In this document: positions 1-11,062 of the stretch, one piece after another
Position numbering within the stretch: position 1 is the first letter of the stretch
How the letters are laid out: each line of letters starts with the position of its first letter
Translations under genes and position numbers: made by a program
Assembly: GCA_911728435.2 (NCBI GenBank)
Contig: OU452199.1
Span: 39,381,253 to 39,445,252 of the forward strand
Length of the DNA stretch: 64,000 nucleotides
Direction: 5' to 3'
Source: Apoderus coryli
Lineage: Eukaryota > Arthropoda > Insecta > Coleoptera > Attelabidae
The notes under the pieces: model-generated
Seen by the model: the letters and a program-made list of their open reading frames with translations, nothing else
Database searches by the model: none
Told to the model about the DNA's origin: nothing

Positions 1-2700
1 AGCGCCTTCTACAAAGCCTACAATAAGACCGTCCACAACTACAAGCAGCAATGATGACGACGATAATAATGACGACGAAACCACTCCGGAGAATGTGCCA
101 ACTCCAGGTGACAACGATGTAGATACTACATCAGCTGATGATGGTACCAGTACACCTCCACAACAAGCGTCAACTCCCAATAATGGAAATGAAGGAGGTG
201 GTGCTTCTAATGAATGTTTAGATGACTTCATCTATCCTCATCCAACAGATTGCACCAAATTTTACTACTGCGCTCCATATGGTCCACAAATCATGGATTG
301 TCCAGCTGGTTTACATTTCAGTCCAACCGCTTTAGAATGCAGATGGCCCCACGAAGCAGGTTGCAAAGCTGGTGATGGCCATTCTAATGAGGGTGGTGAA
401 GATGATACAACTGCAGCAGCGCCTTCTACAAAGCCTACAAGAAGACCAACCACAACTCCAAGTAGCAATGATGACAACGATAACGATGACGACGAAACCA
501 CTCCGAAGAATGATGATACCAGTCCACCCCCGCAACAAGCGTCAACCCCCAATAATGGAAATGAAGGAGGTGGTGCTTCTAATGAATGTTTAGACGACTT
601 CATCTATCCTCATCCTACAGATTGCACCAAATTTTACTACTGCGCTCCATATGGTCCCCAAATCATGGATTGTCCAGCTGGTTTACATTTCAGTCCAACC
701 GCTTTAGAATGTAGATGGCCCCACGAAGCAGGTTGCAAAGCTGGTGATGGTAATTCTAATGAAGGTGGTGAAGAGGATACAACTGCAGCAGCGCCTTCTA
801 CAAAGCCTACAAGAAGACCAACCACAACTCCAAGTAGTAATGATGACGACGACAATGAAACCACTCCTGAAGATATTCCAACTCGTCCTCCGCCAGGACC
901 ACCTACAACTCCAAGTGACAATGATGACGACAATGACAACGAAACTACACCTGAAGATGTTCCAACTCCAGATAGCAATGATGACGATGATAACAACGAA
1001 ACCACCCCGGAAAATGTGCCAACTCCCAGTGACAATGACGATGATGTAGATACAACTCCCGCTGATAGTGACACCAGTCCATCACCACAACAACCTTCAA
1101 CACCAGATGTTGACAATGATGATGACAATAACAATGAAACTACTCCTGAAGATGTTCCAACTCCAGATAACAATGATGACGATGATGACAACGAAACAAC
1201 TCCAGAAAATGTGCCAACTCCCAGTGATAATGACGATGATGTAGATACAACTCCAGCTGATAGTGACACCAGTCCCCCACCGGAAGAACCGTCAACCCCA
1301 GATAACGGAAATGATGATGACGACGATAGTGGAAATGAAGAAGATGATGACGATGGTAAGTAATAGAAATTGATTAGAGGCAAATTAGAATCCTAAAGAC
1401 TTAAAAGAAGGAAGGTAAATAGAAAATATAAAAAATGGGAAAATTATTGAAAGCAATGAAACCAGTCAGTCTTGTTTGATTGTTAGATGGGAGAATGATA
1501 ATATCATCTACTTTTGCATTGATCCGAGGAGGATCTAGATCATGAGGCGCAGACAAATATTATCAATGGTTACATTTTTGTCTGCACTAGACAATCTTTT
1601 GACCAAGATAGAAGTCTCTATTAGTACGACAAATTAATTAACCTTGAGGCTAAGATTTAGCCCTAGTAACTACAACATTGTGTCAAATGCATTTTAGTTG
1701 TGTAATAATTATCTAGAACTGAACTCAATTCCCTCAAAGTAGTCCATAACCTATAATTGTTGCCGTTTCCTTGTTTTTAAATAAAAAATATATAATTTAT
1801 TTTAGTATGGACCACTACGACTCACAAACCACATAAACCAACAAAACCAAATTGTATTACCAGGCCACCAAAGACACCAAAACCAACAACAACAGAAACA
1901 CCAGTAGAAACTGAGGGTAAGATAAATTCTCAACAGAAAATTTTTATTTATTTTGTTTTGTAGTGACTTATTTTTATTTATTGTAAACGAAATAGTTCCT
2001 TTGATATTTCCTAAAGTTTTTCTTGGTTTTAGGAACAACAATTCCTGAAAATAACAACACAACTGAAGCGCCAATCGTCACAACTGAACGAGCAAATATT
2101 ACAACACAAGGACCAATTATCACAACTGAAGCGCCTATCATCACAACTGAACGAGAAAATGTTACAACACAAGGGCCAATCATCACAACTGAAGCACCAA
2201 TCATCACAACTGAACGAGAAAATATTACAACACAAGGACCAATCATCACAACTGAAGCGCCAATCATCACAACTGAACGAGAAAATATTACAACACAAGG
2301 ACCAATCATCACCACTGAAGCGCCAATCATCACAACTGAAGCGCCAATCATCACAACTGAAGCGCCAATCATCACAACTGAAGCACCAATCACTACAACT
2401 GAAGCGCCAATCACCACAACTGAAACACCAATCATCACAACTAAATCGCCAATCATCACAACTAAAGTGCCAATCATCACAACTGAACCACCAATCATCA
2501 CACCTGCACCTGAAGTCACGCCGACAAGCATTTGTGCGAGAGAGCCTAACAATTTCTTCTTGGCAGCTCATCCAGCCACTTGTAGGCAGTACATTGCATG
2601 TAATCATGGTACACCGTTCATCATTTCCTGTCAACATGGACAATTCTTTGATGCAACTAGGGGAGCATGTACAGCTGATGAATCAGTGTGTGCTGCATGA
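1..2700 (+). CDS. Chitin-binding mucin-like protein with three CBM14 domains (5' partial)
   Basis: Three exons are visible: before 1 to 1355, 1806-1916 and 2033-2700. They join in frame through consensus GT-AG introns (donors gtaagt and gtaaga, acceptors ttttag); the joined frame is 711 codons including TGA and is still open at the left edge, so the signal peptide and start lie outside. Three peritrophin-A (CBM14) domains, each with the six-Cys pattern, lie at 212-364, 584-736 and 2533-2691. Linkers are Asp/Asn-rich and Thr/Pro-rich; exon 3 starts with a seven-residue Thr repeat (EAPIITT type), a likely O-glycosylated mucin stalk. CBM14 proteins bind chitin in peritrophic matrix or cuticle; which of the two is inference. 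The first two domains are almost identical, pointing to a recent internal duplication. The exon structure is read from splice consensus only. Confidence 0.88.
171..800 (+). repeat. Tandem duplication of a CBM14-coding module (period 372 bp)
   Basis: The segment from about 171 recurs 372 bp downstream, covering the CBM14 domain and its acidic/Thr-Pro linker. Differences are a few substitutions plus small changes in the Asp/Asn linker. The period is a multiple of three, so the frame is kept. Related linker units without the domain continue to about 1350. Confidence 0.85.
2044..2500 (+). repeat. Coding minisatellite, 21-bp unit in a 63-bp higher-order unit
   Basis: Seven-codon units end in Ile-Thr-Thr or a close variant. 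The first part is organised as triplets (ERENITT, QGPIITT, EAPIITT) repeated four times at 63 bp; it then continues as single EAPIITT-type units. Frame is preserved, so length changes would alter only the mucin stalk. Confidence 0.85.
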
Positions 2701-2832
2701 ATTATCAAGAAATTTAACAACAATCTTTAATGGCATATTTATTTTATTTTTTGTAGTACCTAATAATTAAACGAGGCAAATTATTTGTTGTGCTTTTGTG
2801 AAAAATATTTGTAAATTAAAAACGTTATCATC

Positions 2833-2838
2833 AATAAA
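2833..2838 (+). terminator. Poly(A) signal of the chitin-binding gene
   Basis: A canonical AATAAA hexamer lies 133 bp after the TGA in an AT-rich 3' UTR. No competing signal is closer to the stop. Confidence 0.65.
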
Positions 2839-5188
2839 GCTATATATATCTATAGATCTCGAGTAAACTGTTCATTTTCATAGTGGAACCGATTTACGAG
2901 TATTTGTGATAAAGAATAAAAGTCTAATGACACATTTACCAATTTAAAACGTACATGTTTCTTAAACCTTCACGTGGTTATTTCAATATTACTTTCACAT
3001 TTACCACACACATGTACAGGGTGTTTGTTTATAATTTGCACCCCACCTACAGCCTAATCCTCAGAAAAATAAATAAAAATAGAAATGTCATCTAATTTCA
3101 ATGTTTGTCTTCATAACATAAAGGTCAATATTTACCTTTTTAATGACAGAAGGAGTGCATGTATACAAAAGCCAGTGGCGTAGTATAATTCTTTTGAAAT
3201 CGTGGTTGTAGTTTCCAATAATAAATACATACCTACGCAGGAACTGTCGCATTTTTTCAAATATAATTTATTAAATAATATATGTCTGGGATTAAAAGGA
3301 AACACTTTCTATGTTATGAAAATATTTATTATTAAATGCAAAGGTATATAATTATGAATTTTTAATTACATAAATTAATAGTATATTATACGATACACCG
3401 ATATCATATACTTCCGAAATTATGAAAAATATCGTTTTATCCAGGGATTTCTGGAACTAGTTGTTAAATCTGTTCCATCTAAATCTGATCTGGATGTGGA
3501 AGTACTAAAAATGATAAAAACAATTTCACATAAATTAATTATAAGTAATTTCGGGATTATGAGCATACTTTTCTTTTTCAATCCTTTATTATCTTACTAC
3601 TAGGCTTATTAAAACTGAAAAATTGTAAGAATATCAATCATTATAATATTTAGATATTTAAATTATGTCTCTCGGATCTGCTCGAAAAACACGTGCTGGT
3701 CAGTGGGGAACGTGTAAACTGGTAAGCAATCAAAGGTAGAATCCTTTAGAAATCTGGTTTATCTAATTCTAATGTCTCTTTGGTTGAAATGTTGTGAGCA
3801 AACATAAGAACTTTTAGCGACCCTTTCAAAACTTAAACCAAGAGAAGTACACCAATCTCTTCTAACGACTTGATCACTGGGAAACCTACAAGAATTCTTG
3901 TACTATACTATAAATAAAACACAAATGCCCACTTGCACCACATCCCATATCTTCTCTTTATCGTAAGGAATTGATGTAAAGGTCTGTCTTTTATACATGT
4001 ATGCTACTATTTATTAAGAAATTATGAAATATTAAGCATTTTATGAATTTACAATTATTTTTGTTTATTATATTACTGTCTATTTTGCAACTAATGTTAA
4101 CTACTATCTCTGCAAAATCCCAAAATCTGCGCCATTGTACTTAGTTGTGACACATAATCTTACTCGGAAAATCACTCGACATGCAAACTAAGCACTTTTT
4201 TCTCCTCATTATTTAAAGGAAACCCAGTTTTACACACTACAAATGCAGTAAAGTGGAAGAGTCTCGTAAAATTCACTTAATTCGCGTTATAAAACTGTAC
4301 GTAGCACTACTCGCACTCCACACGTCAACGTGACGTGTAAATATAAACAAATCCCTCCGCGGGGTAGCCACACATTTATATCCGTAGAACTGTATTTTTG
4401 TGAATCATATTATATTTGATTGATTTCTTGACGTTAAATATTTTATGAACATGTAATGGAAGCCGAATACAAAAAGAAATATTATAAATATTGTATAGTT
4501 CTGCAATGTAAGAACACCGTGACCAACCCTAATAAAAATTTACACTGGGATGTGAAATACGAGTTCTGATTCTATGAATAAAACGAACAATTGGCAACAG
4601 TGTTAGATTTTATTAGTAAAAATGTAAAGGTTATGTAGGCTACAAACATTTTTGTGATTAGTTTCTTGTTATGCCACTTCTATTTTTAGTTATTTTTCTG
4701 AGGGGTTTCCTGTCTATTACCTTCCAGTTATTGTAGAATAACAAAAATGGATTGCAAATGGCATAAATTATATTTTTTTTAATGGGACACCCTATATATT
4801 TTTATTTGATTAAGAAGAATATAAGAGTTGTCTATAATATCTTTAGCCGTTTTTACTATATTCATGTTTAAATTTTACAATTTAAGGGAAATTACAAAAC
4901 TTTACAATGAAATGAAATAGCCATGGATTTCATTTGTTTGCAAATCTACGTAGCCATAGATGTTATTATTGTCCATTTACCTGTCAAACCTGGTAAATTA
5001 TTTGTTGTTTTGTTGGTTCTAAGCTGCCCATCCCGTAGTATACCCATGGAGTAAAATAAATGAAAAACTTAAATTAATCCTATAGCATCTTTGTTGTAGC
5101 GATTACGGTTCCTTACAGTGGGGTCACCCGGTACATTCAATTACCTACACTCTGCCGCGTGCTGTCCACCAACACCACATCAAACTAG
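2839..5188. other. Non-coding stretch with isolated transposon-end motifs
   Basis: No convincing gene is seen. Tacagggtgt at about 3016 and gggacaccctata at about 4785 are solo ends of the TACAGGGTG family; cagtggcgtag at 3173 resembles a hAT end. A short GC-richer stretch, 3665-3721, reads as a 19-codon open segment from ATG followed by the donor-like gtaagc; it is listed as a finding. Near 4308-4340, acgtcaacgtgacgt is a short palindrome with CRE-like TGACGT halves, without a gene next to it. Confidence 0.4.
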
Positions 5189-7191
5189 CTGTTGCCCTCG
5201 AGGCACGAATAGCTCTCCATATTTAAGTGTAAAAGTAATAATTTTATGACCTTTTTGTCATTTATCTAAATTTTTGTTTTGTTTTAGACATCAGCTATTT
5301 TTTTTTGTATCGGGTTTTGTGCCTTTTTCTTCTCTTTGGAGGCACTATTTATACGCAGATATTTTATATTTCAGATCTAGGCCAAATTCTTGTACGCAAA
5401 ATAATTGATTTTTTTTTAGTTTTATTATAAAATTTATTTTGCCCCCTTTTCTACTATTTACGAACGCCTATGTAAACAAAATTGTTATGCTGCATGTTGT
5501 AGGTTATCCGTTAAGTGGTTTTTGAGTTATCACGGATACAATTTTTTCCTGACTCTTTTATAGAATTTTCACGGACGCCTATGGAACATTAATTTTTGTC
5601 GTGTATTTTTAACACCAATTCAACTAGTTAAATATAAAATTTTTTACATTTTAATTTTTTTTTATTTTACCCCTTTTTTTACTATTTACGAACGCCTATG
5701 AAAATATTAATTTTATGCTGCATCTTTTAGGTTATCTTATTATCTACGCTCAATGTTAATCACCACCTATAAATAGCCTGTAGTATTTTCGTACCAAATG
5801 TGGTTAAAATCCGTTAAGTGGTTTTTGAGTTATCACGGATACAAATTTTTTCTGACCCTTTTATAGAATTTTCACGGACGCCTATGGAACATTAATTTGT
5901 GTCGTGTATTTTTAACACCAACTCAACTAGTTAAATATAAAAAATTTTACATTTTAATTTTTTTTATTTTACCCCTTTTTCTACTATTTACGAACGCCTA
6001 TGTAAATAAAACTTTTATGCTGCATTTTTTAGGTTATCTTATATGAAAGCTATATATAATTAGCCAATTTTGCTGGTATATTTGGGAAACATTTTTTTTT
6101 CGTTTTTGACCCTTTTTTAACACTATTTTCGAACGCCTGTGTGAACTAATTCTTTTATGTAACATTTTTTAGGTTATATTCTATCACAACTATAAAAAAT
6201 TATTCAATATTTCGGATAAGTTTAAGAACTATAATTTTTTTAATTTTTGAACCCTCTTTTAAACCCGTTGCCTACGCTCAATGTTAATCACCACCTATAA
6301 ATAGCCTGTAGTATTTTCGTACCAAATGTGGTTAAAATCCGTTAAGTGGTTTTTGAGTTATCACGGATACAAATTTTTTCTGACCCTTTTATAGAATTTT
6401 TACGGACGCCTATGGTACATTAATTTTTGTCGTGTATTTTTAACACCAATTCATCTAGTTAAATATAAAATTTTTTACATTTTAATTTTTTTTTATTTTA
6501 CCCCTTTTTCTACTATTTACGAACGCCTATGTGAATAAAAATTTTATGCTGCATTTTTTAGGTTATCTTATATCAAAGCTATATATAGTTAGCCAATTTT
6601 TCTGGTATATTTTGGAAACGTTTTTTTTTTTCGTTTTTGACCCTTTTTTTAAACTATTTTCGAACGCCTGTGTGAACCAATTCTTTTATGGAATATTTTC
6701 TAGCTTATATTGTATCACAACTATGAAAAATTATTCCATATTTCGAATAAGTTTAGGAAATATATATTTTTTATATTTTGACCCCTTTTCCACTATTTAC
6801 GAACGCCTATGAAAGTAAGTTATTCATGACACATTTTATAGGTTATATTATATTAAAACTATCAATAACTAGTTAATATTTCTGCTATTTTTAAGAAATA
6901 CGTTTTTTTTTAATCTTTTTTACCCCATTTTACACTATTTTCGAACGCCAATGTGGTCTAATATTTTATGTTCAATATTTTAGGTTATATTCAATTAAAT
7001 GCGTAAAAAATTATGCAGTATTTCGGATAAGTTTAAGAACTATGAATTTTTTTAATTTTTGAACCCTCTTTTAAACCCTTTGCCTACGCTCAATGTTTCC
7101 CAAAATCTAATCAGCTCCTTGCCATGTCCAATAGTATTTTTGTACCAAATTTGGTTAAAATCTGTTAAGCGGTTTTTGCGTTTTCGTGGAT

Positions 7192-7222
<31 letters not shown>

Positions 7223-7275
7223 TACAGACAGACAGACAGACAGACATTTTTTTAAAACTACTTATTTATGTATAA
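5189..7275 (+). repeat. Higher-order repeat array of cgaacgcctatg modules
   Basis: At least eleven degenerate modules of about 110-150 bp each contain a cgaacgcctatg-like core (5462, 5572, 5687, 5873, 5992, 6129, 6403, 6519, 6659, 6800, 6940). A boundary block, ccgttaagtggtttttgag, recurs at 5508, 5811, 6339 and (diverged) 7161, so successive blocks are 303, 528 and 822 bp long. The 5' end carries the motif ctgttgcc-tcgaggcacgaa, also found at 16690, 27184, 43797 and 50684. The 3' end is an (ACAG)n tract plus ttttaaaactacttattt, also seen at 17150. This suggests a defined dispersed element with an internally expanded array. The superfamily was not identified. Confidence 0.75.
7192..7246 (+). 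repeat. (ACAG)n microsatellite at the repeat 3' end
   Basis: A near-pure tetranucleotide tract with one interruption (catacag). It follows ttttcgtggata. The same position in the shorter copy near 17125 has only two or three imperfect units. Confidence 0.9.
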
Positions 7276-7790
7276 AATGACCAAAAAGAAGTATTTCCGG
7301 TGAAATTAAAAAAATTTTTTTTTTCATGAAACTAATAGTCTCCAGATATACATATATTACATATATGATATGGAGAGCTAAAAAGTTAAATAGTTTTATT
7401 TTTAGTTCAACGTTATTTTATTGTATTATTTGTCGTATTGATATATTGTTGAAAGTTTGTTGTTACAATAGAAATACTAAATATAAATAAAAAACGATTT
7501 TACAAATTGCGAAAAATTAATACTCATTTCATTAAGCTCTGCCTCAAGAAAAGAAATTTAGATGTATATAATAAATTAGATTAAATTAAACAAAGATATG
7601 TGGGAGTTAAGTAATTAAATAACCCCTCCAAACACTCAATTACTATTTATTCATTTATTAAACATTATTGGCTATTGTTTTAAAACAATTTGAAATCCAA
7701 ATTGGATTTACCTACAGAAATTTATAAGTTTTTTTTAACTTAAGTTTACTTTTAAATCTATTTAGAGGATTAATATGTACTTATTATTAT
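7276..7790. other. AT-rich spacer, 3' flank of the NPF-like gene
   Basis: No gene is seen. The motif atatggagagctaaaaagtt at about 7369 also occurs near 21366 and 59265, so it marks another dispersed repeat. Several tttatt words (AATAAA on the minus strand) between 7640 and 7660 could serve as the poly(A) signal of the minus-strand gene that ends at 7791. Confidence 0.4.
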
Positions 7791-8356
7791 TTATTCGATA
7801 TCCTGATCAAATGTTAGTATTTTAAATAATAAGTGCTGTAAGTCTTCTGTTTTGTAACCATCGAAATCTGGAAGTGACGTGCCTGCCACCGGTTGAAGTT
7901 TATCGTACAACAGACTGTCTGGTAAGTATGATCTTTTACCATATCTACAAAGGAATAAAATATTTAGTAATTTTCTATACAGCGTTTTTCAAAAAGAAAC
8001 TGCGAGTTTTGAGAATATCTCAAAAATTAAAACATCAATATTATCTTTGAGTACGCCCCTGGATGTTAGGTAAAATCTTATAAGATAATTTCATATTTAA
8101 AGGTTTTTCTTGTCCTTATAACTATCATAATTATGAGAGAAATTAAAAGCATACTCGGAATAGCAGCTTTGACAGACTTATCAACCGATTCTCACCTTAG
8201 TTCGCCCTGGTACTTTATGCATTTGATATATTCATTAAGGATCTTATTATTGTTAAATTGTTTTGGTCTATTGCATACATGTGACATTTCATTTTGGGGC
8301 ATGCTCATACTGAATGTTACCAAAAATGCTAGGAACAGTAGCACCGTTCGTGACAT
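7791..8356 (-). CDS. Neuropeptide F-like (NPY family) precursor, two coding exons
   Basis: Coding exons are 8356-8196 and 7944-7791 on the minus strand, joined by a 251-bp GT-AG intron (donor AAG/gtgaga, acceptor tttgtag); the spliced frame is 104 codons plus TAA. The protein begins with a clear signal peptide (MSRTVLLFLAFLVTFSMS). After it comes a roughly 37-residue segment with RPKQF, then L--Y---I--Y spacing, ending GELRY followed by GKR, a standard amidation and dibasic cleavage site. An acidic C-terminal peptide of about 48 residues follows. The intron falls inside the Arg codon of the terminal RY, the diagnostic position in NPF/NPY genes. An acceptor (tgtttcag) at 8369 just upstream of the ATG implies a non-coding first exon to the right. 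Odd points: the ending is LRY rather than RPRF/RPRY, and two Cys lie in the mature region. It is probably a diverged NPF paralogue; other RYamide families are less likely because of the spacing and intron. Confidence 0.72.
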
Positions 8357-8368
8357 GTTGGAGGACTT

Positions 8369-8385
8369 CTGAAACACAAAAAACA
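8369..8385 (-). promoter_or_regulatory. Splice acceptor upstream of the NPF-like start codon
   Basis: On the minus strand a pyrimidine-rich run ends in tgtttcag at 8369, twelve bases before the ATG at 8356. This indicates a 5'-UTR intron and decides the start, since the extra in-frame Met upstream would lie in the intron. Confidence 0.55.
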
Positions 8386-8479
8386 ATTTTTAATTTCAGT
8401 TGGAATCGCAAAAATAACATGCGGTGGCATACATCTATCAGTTTGGAGGTTTGGGCATATTATTTTACCAAATTTACCC

Positions 8480-8969
8480 AAATGTGTCCACGGATAGAGT
8501 TTGGAAGAGGAAAAACTTTTTTATTTGTAGATTTAGAAGTCATTCTTTATAAAAACGTCTGCTTGTGTCGAAACTGCAATTTGAAATACCAAATTTACGA
8601 TTACTATACAGGGTATATCAAAAATAACATTTTTAATGATTTTGATTTTTTTGTTTTTTTTTTTTATTTTAAAAAAATATTTTCAAAACCGTGATTTATT
8701 ACACCAATTGTACAAAAAACACTAATAATTTTTTTGCTCAAAGTGGTTAATTTCATAGCCACAATTAAAATAATAAAATTTAGAAAAAAACAAGGAAATC
8801 AAAATCCTTAAAAATGTTATTTTTGATATACCCTATATAGTAATCGTAAATTTCGTACTCGAAATTGTAGTTTTGACACAAACAGACGTTTTTATAAAGA
8901 ATTACTTTTTCTTCTAAATCTACAAATAAAAAGTTTTTGCTCTTCCAAACTCAATCCGTGGACACATTT
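8480..8969. repeat. Foldback element, arms about 180-200 bp
   Basis: The left arm starts aatgtgtccacgga and the right arm ends tccgtggacacatt. The arms stay complementary inward through tacagggtatatc (8609) and gatataccctata (8822), with an AT-rich centre. Here the TACAGGG-like word is inside the arms rather than at the tips, unlike the other foldbacks. The element would lie in the 5' intron of the NPF-like gene. Confidence 0.8.
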
Positions 8970-9776
8970 TATATATTAGGTGGTTGATTATTTTTTTTGT
9001 AAGCAGGATTTTATAATTCCAAATCATCTCGGTCAGACTGGAAATAAAGTGGTAAGGCGGTAAGTAGAAAACAGTATGTTCTTGAGTTAGGCGAATTTGG
9101 TCTATTGCATATTCTTTTTTGAAATTAAATGATTTTATTGTATCAAGTAATTCTTTCTTTGTCGATTTTTTTTAGGAATAGTTAATTGTTTCTCTGTCAT
9201 AAAATTAATAATATATTGTTTTTTGGTATTGATAATAGGAATTTTAGATTATCATGTACGAATGAACGCTCTTACGTTTCTTCTTTCCTAATTATTATTG
9301 TTTAATTAATTGTAATATTTACTCTATTATAAGAATTTTTATTTTGGTCTCCCTGTATATTCACTATGGATATACAGTTTTATACTTAAGACTTTTATTA
9401 TTTTTATACTTTGCGCGATAAGAAATTGGAGATTCGCACCTATATTCTTCTAAAAAGTAGTAGTCGACTATAAACCGACCATTAAAATTAATTTTCATAC
9501 AGTTAAAGGTGAAGTGTGCCTAATTTTGTGACAATTATTGGAATAAGCACCGGAATTGGAAAGGAGGACCCTCAACGCATGAAAAGAAGAAAACCAAGGT
9601 AGGCTTTCCAATTTTCACAAATTTTCAAAAATAAAAATACAGTCCACAAAAATAAACAAAAAAAAAGATTATCTAAAATTTAGTAAAAACCTGCCCGCTA
9701 CAATCTCCAAAACGCCATATTGCAACAGTTAAGAAAAAATTAAATTAAACAAACAAAATAGGAAATAGTTATCATA
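8970..9776. other. AT-rich spacer without recognised gene
   Basis: Nothing recognisable is seen except a GC-richer patch at about 9540-9600 with a donor-like aag/gtaggc at its end; no supported reading frame accompanies it. Confidence 0.3.
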
Positions 9777-10693
9777 TACAGGGTGTTAATTAAGTATCTG
9801 GCCAAACTTCAGGGGGTTATTCTTTGAGTGATTTTAAGGTAAAAAGTTCATATAAGCAGGTGTCCGGAAATGCATAGTTTTCAAGATACAGGGTGTAAAA
9901 AAAAATGTTTTTACATTTATTTATTAATATCTCAATCACCTGTACACCGATTTTGTTGAAATTTGGCAGTATTATGGACTATGATAAGACGCTAAGTTAG
10001 CACCAATTGATTGTTGATTATGACTTCCAGTGGCGTCGTAAGGGGCAGTTTCACGAATAAAAAAAAACAAAAAAAATGTGCGTCACTAATTTTTTTAAAA
10101 TTAAAAAAACAATTTTTGGATTAAGCCATTAAAAATACAACTTTTTTGTCTCTTGATATTTTTTCGTATCTTGCACAGTTTTCGAGAAACAAAATTAAAA
10201 CCACTTAAATGCATGTCTGAATAATTTTAAAAATCACTTTTACAGATACAGGGACATGCATTTAAGTGGCTTTAATTTTTTTTCTCGAAAACGATGCAAG
10301 GTACGAAAAAATATCAAGAGACAAAAAAGTTGTATTTTTAATGGCTTAATCCAAAAATAATTTTTTTAATTTTAAAAAAGTCAGTGGGCACATTTTTTTT
10401 GTTGTTTTTATTCGTGAAACTGCCCCTTACGACGCCACTGGAAGTCATAATCAACAATCAATTGGTGCTCACTTAGCGTCTTATCATAGTCCATAATACT
10501 GCCAAATTTCAACAAAATCGGTGTACAGGTGTTTGAGATATTAATAAATAAATGTAAAAAAAAAATTTTTTTGACACTCTGTATCTTGAAAACTATACAT
10601 TTCCGGACACCTGCTTATATGAACTTTTTACCTTAAAATCACTCAAAGAATCACCCCCTGAAGTTTGGCCAGATACTTAATTAACACCCTGTA
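9777..10693. mobile_element. Foldback element with TACAGGGTG ends and TA duplication
   Basis: TACAGGGTGTTAATTAAG at the left is mirrored by CTTAATTAACACCCTGTA at the right, both flanked by TA. The arms are about 450 bp and pair nearly end to end around 10235. Inside each arm sits a cagtggcgtcgtaagggg block resembling a short hAT-type end. There is no coding capacity. TA duplications and these ends fit a Tc1/mariner-mobilised non-autonomous element (inference). Confidence 0.85.
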
Positions 10694-11049
10694 TATGTAA
10701 ATTACTAAAAATACTTATTTAACTGCAACACTGGAAATAAATATATCTCTCGTCAACTACCACAATCCAAGCGATAATTTTGTCAAAATCTAACATAATT
10801 TTCAACTTCAAATTCTTAGAAAATATATAAGTAATGTTAACAAAATTAACTCTAAAGTGTAATAATAGATCATATTCGGAATTCCAATTATAATAAACTC
10901 GCAATCTTATACAGGGTGTCCAAACTCCTCAAATAAGATTCTGAACTTACCTAACAATGTCCTTATCAATTACCTGTCGAATGGTATTAGCTATAAATTA
11001 GCATAAAACGTCTAATAATTGTTTTGTACACCATTTGGTGTTTGTTAAA
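10694..11049. other. Spacer with solo tacagggtgtcc end
   Basis: A single tacagggtgtcc end lies at about 10910. No gene is seen. Confidence 0.35.
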
Positions 11050-11062
11050 TAAACGTATTAAT

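Noticed and set aside
265..1383. Antisense open frames (Ser/Leu-rich) under the chitin-binding gene
   Set aside because: They are shadows of repetitive GAT/GAC and ACT codons on the other strand, with no independent start or splice context.
2044..2500. CRISPR-like regular repeats
   Set aside because: 21-bp units without unique spacers, in frame in a eukaryotic exon.
1974..2643. Long antisense frames of repeated VVMIGAS or DDWRFSC type
   Set aside because: Mirror of the coding minisatellite; the + strand has matching splice sites and a CBM14 domain.
7059..7280. Frame containing a QTDRQTDR repeat
   Set aside because: Translation of the (ACAG)n microsatellite at a repeat end.
8133..8372. Plus-strand 79-codon frame
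   Set aside because: It is antisense to the signal-peptide exon of the NPF-like gene, which has matching splice sites and motif order.
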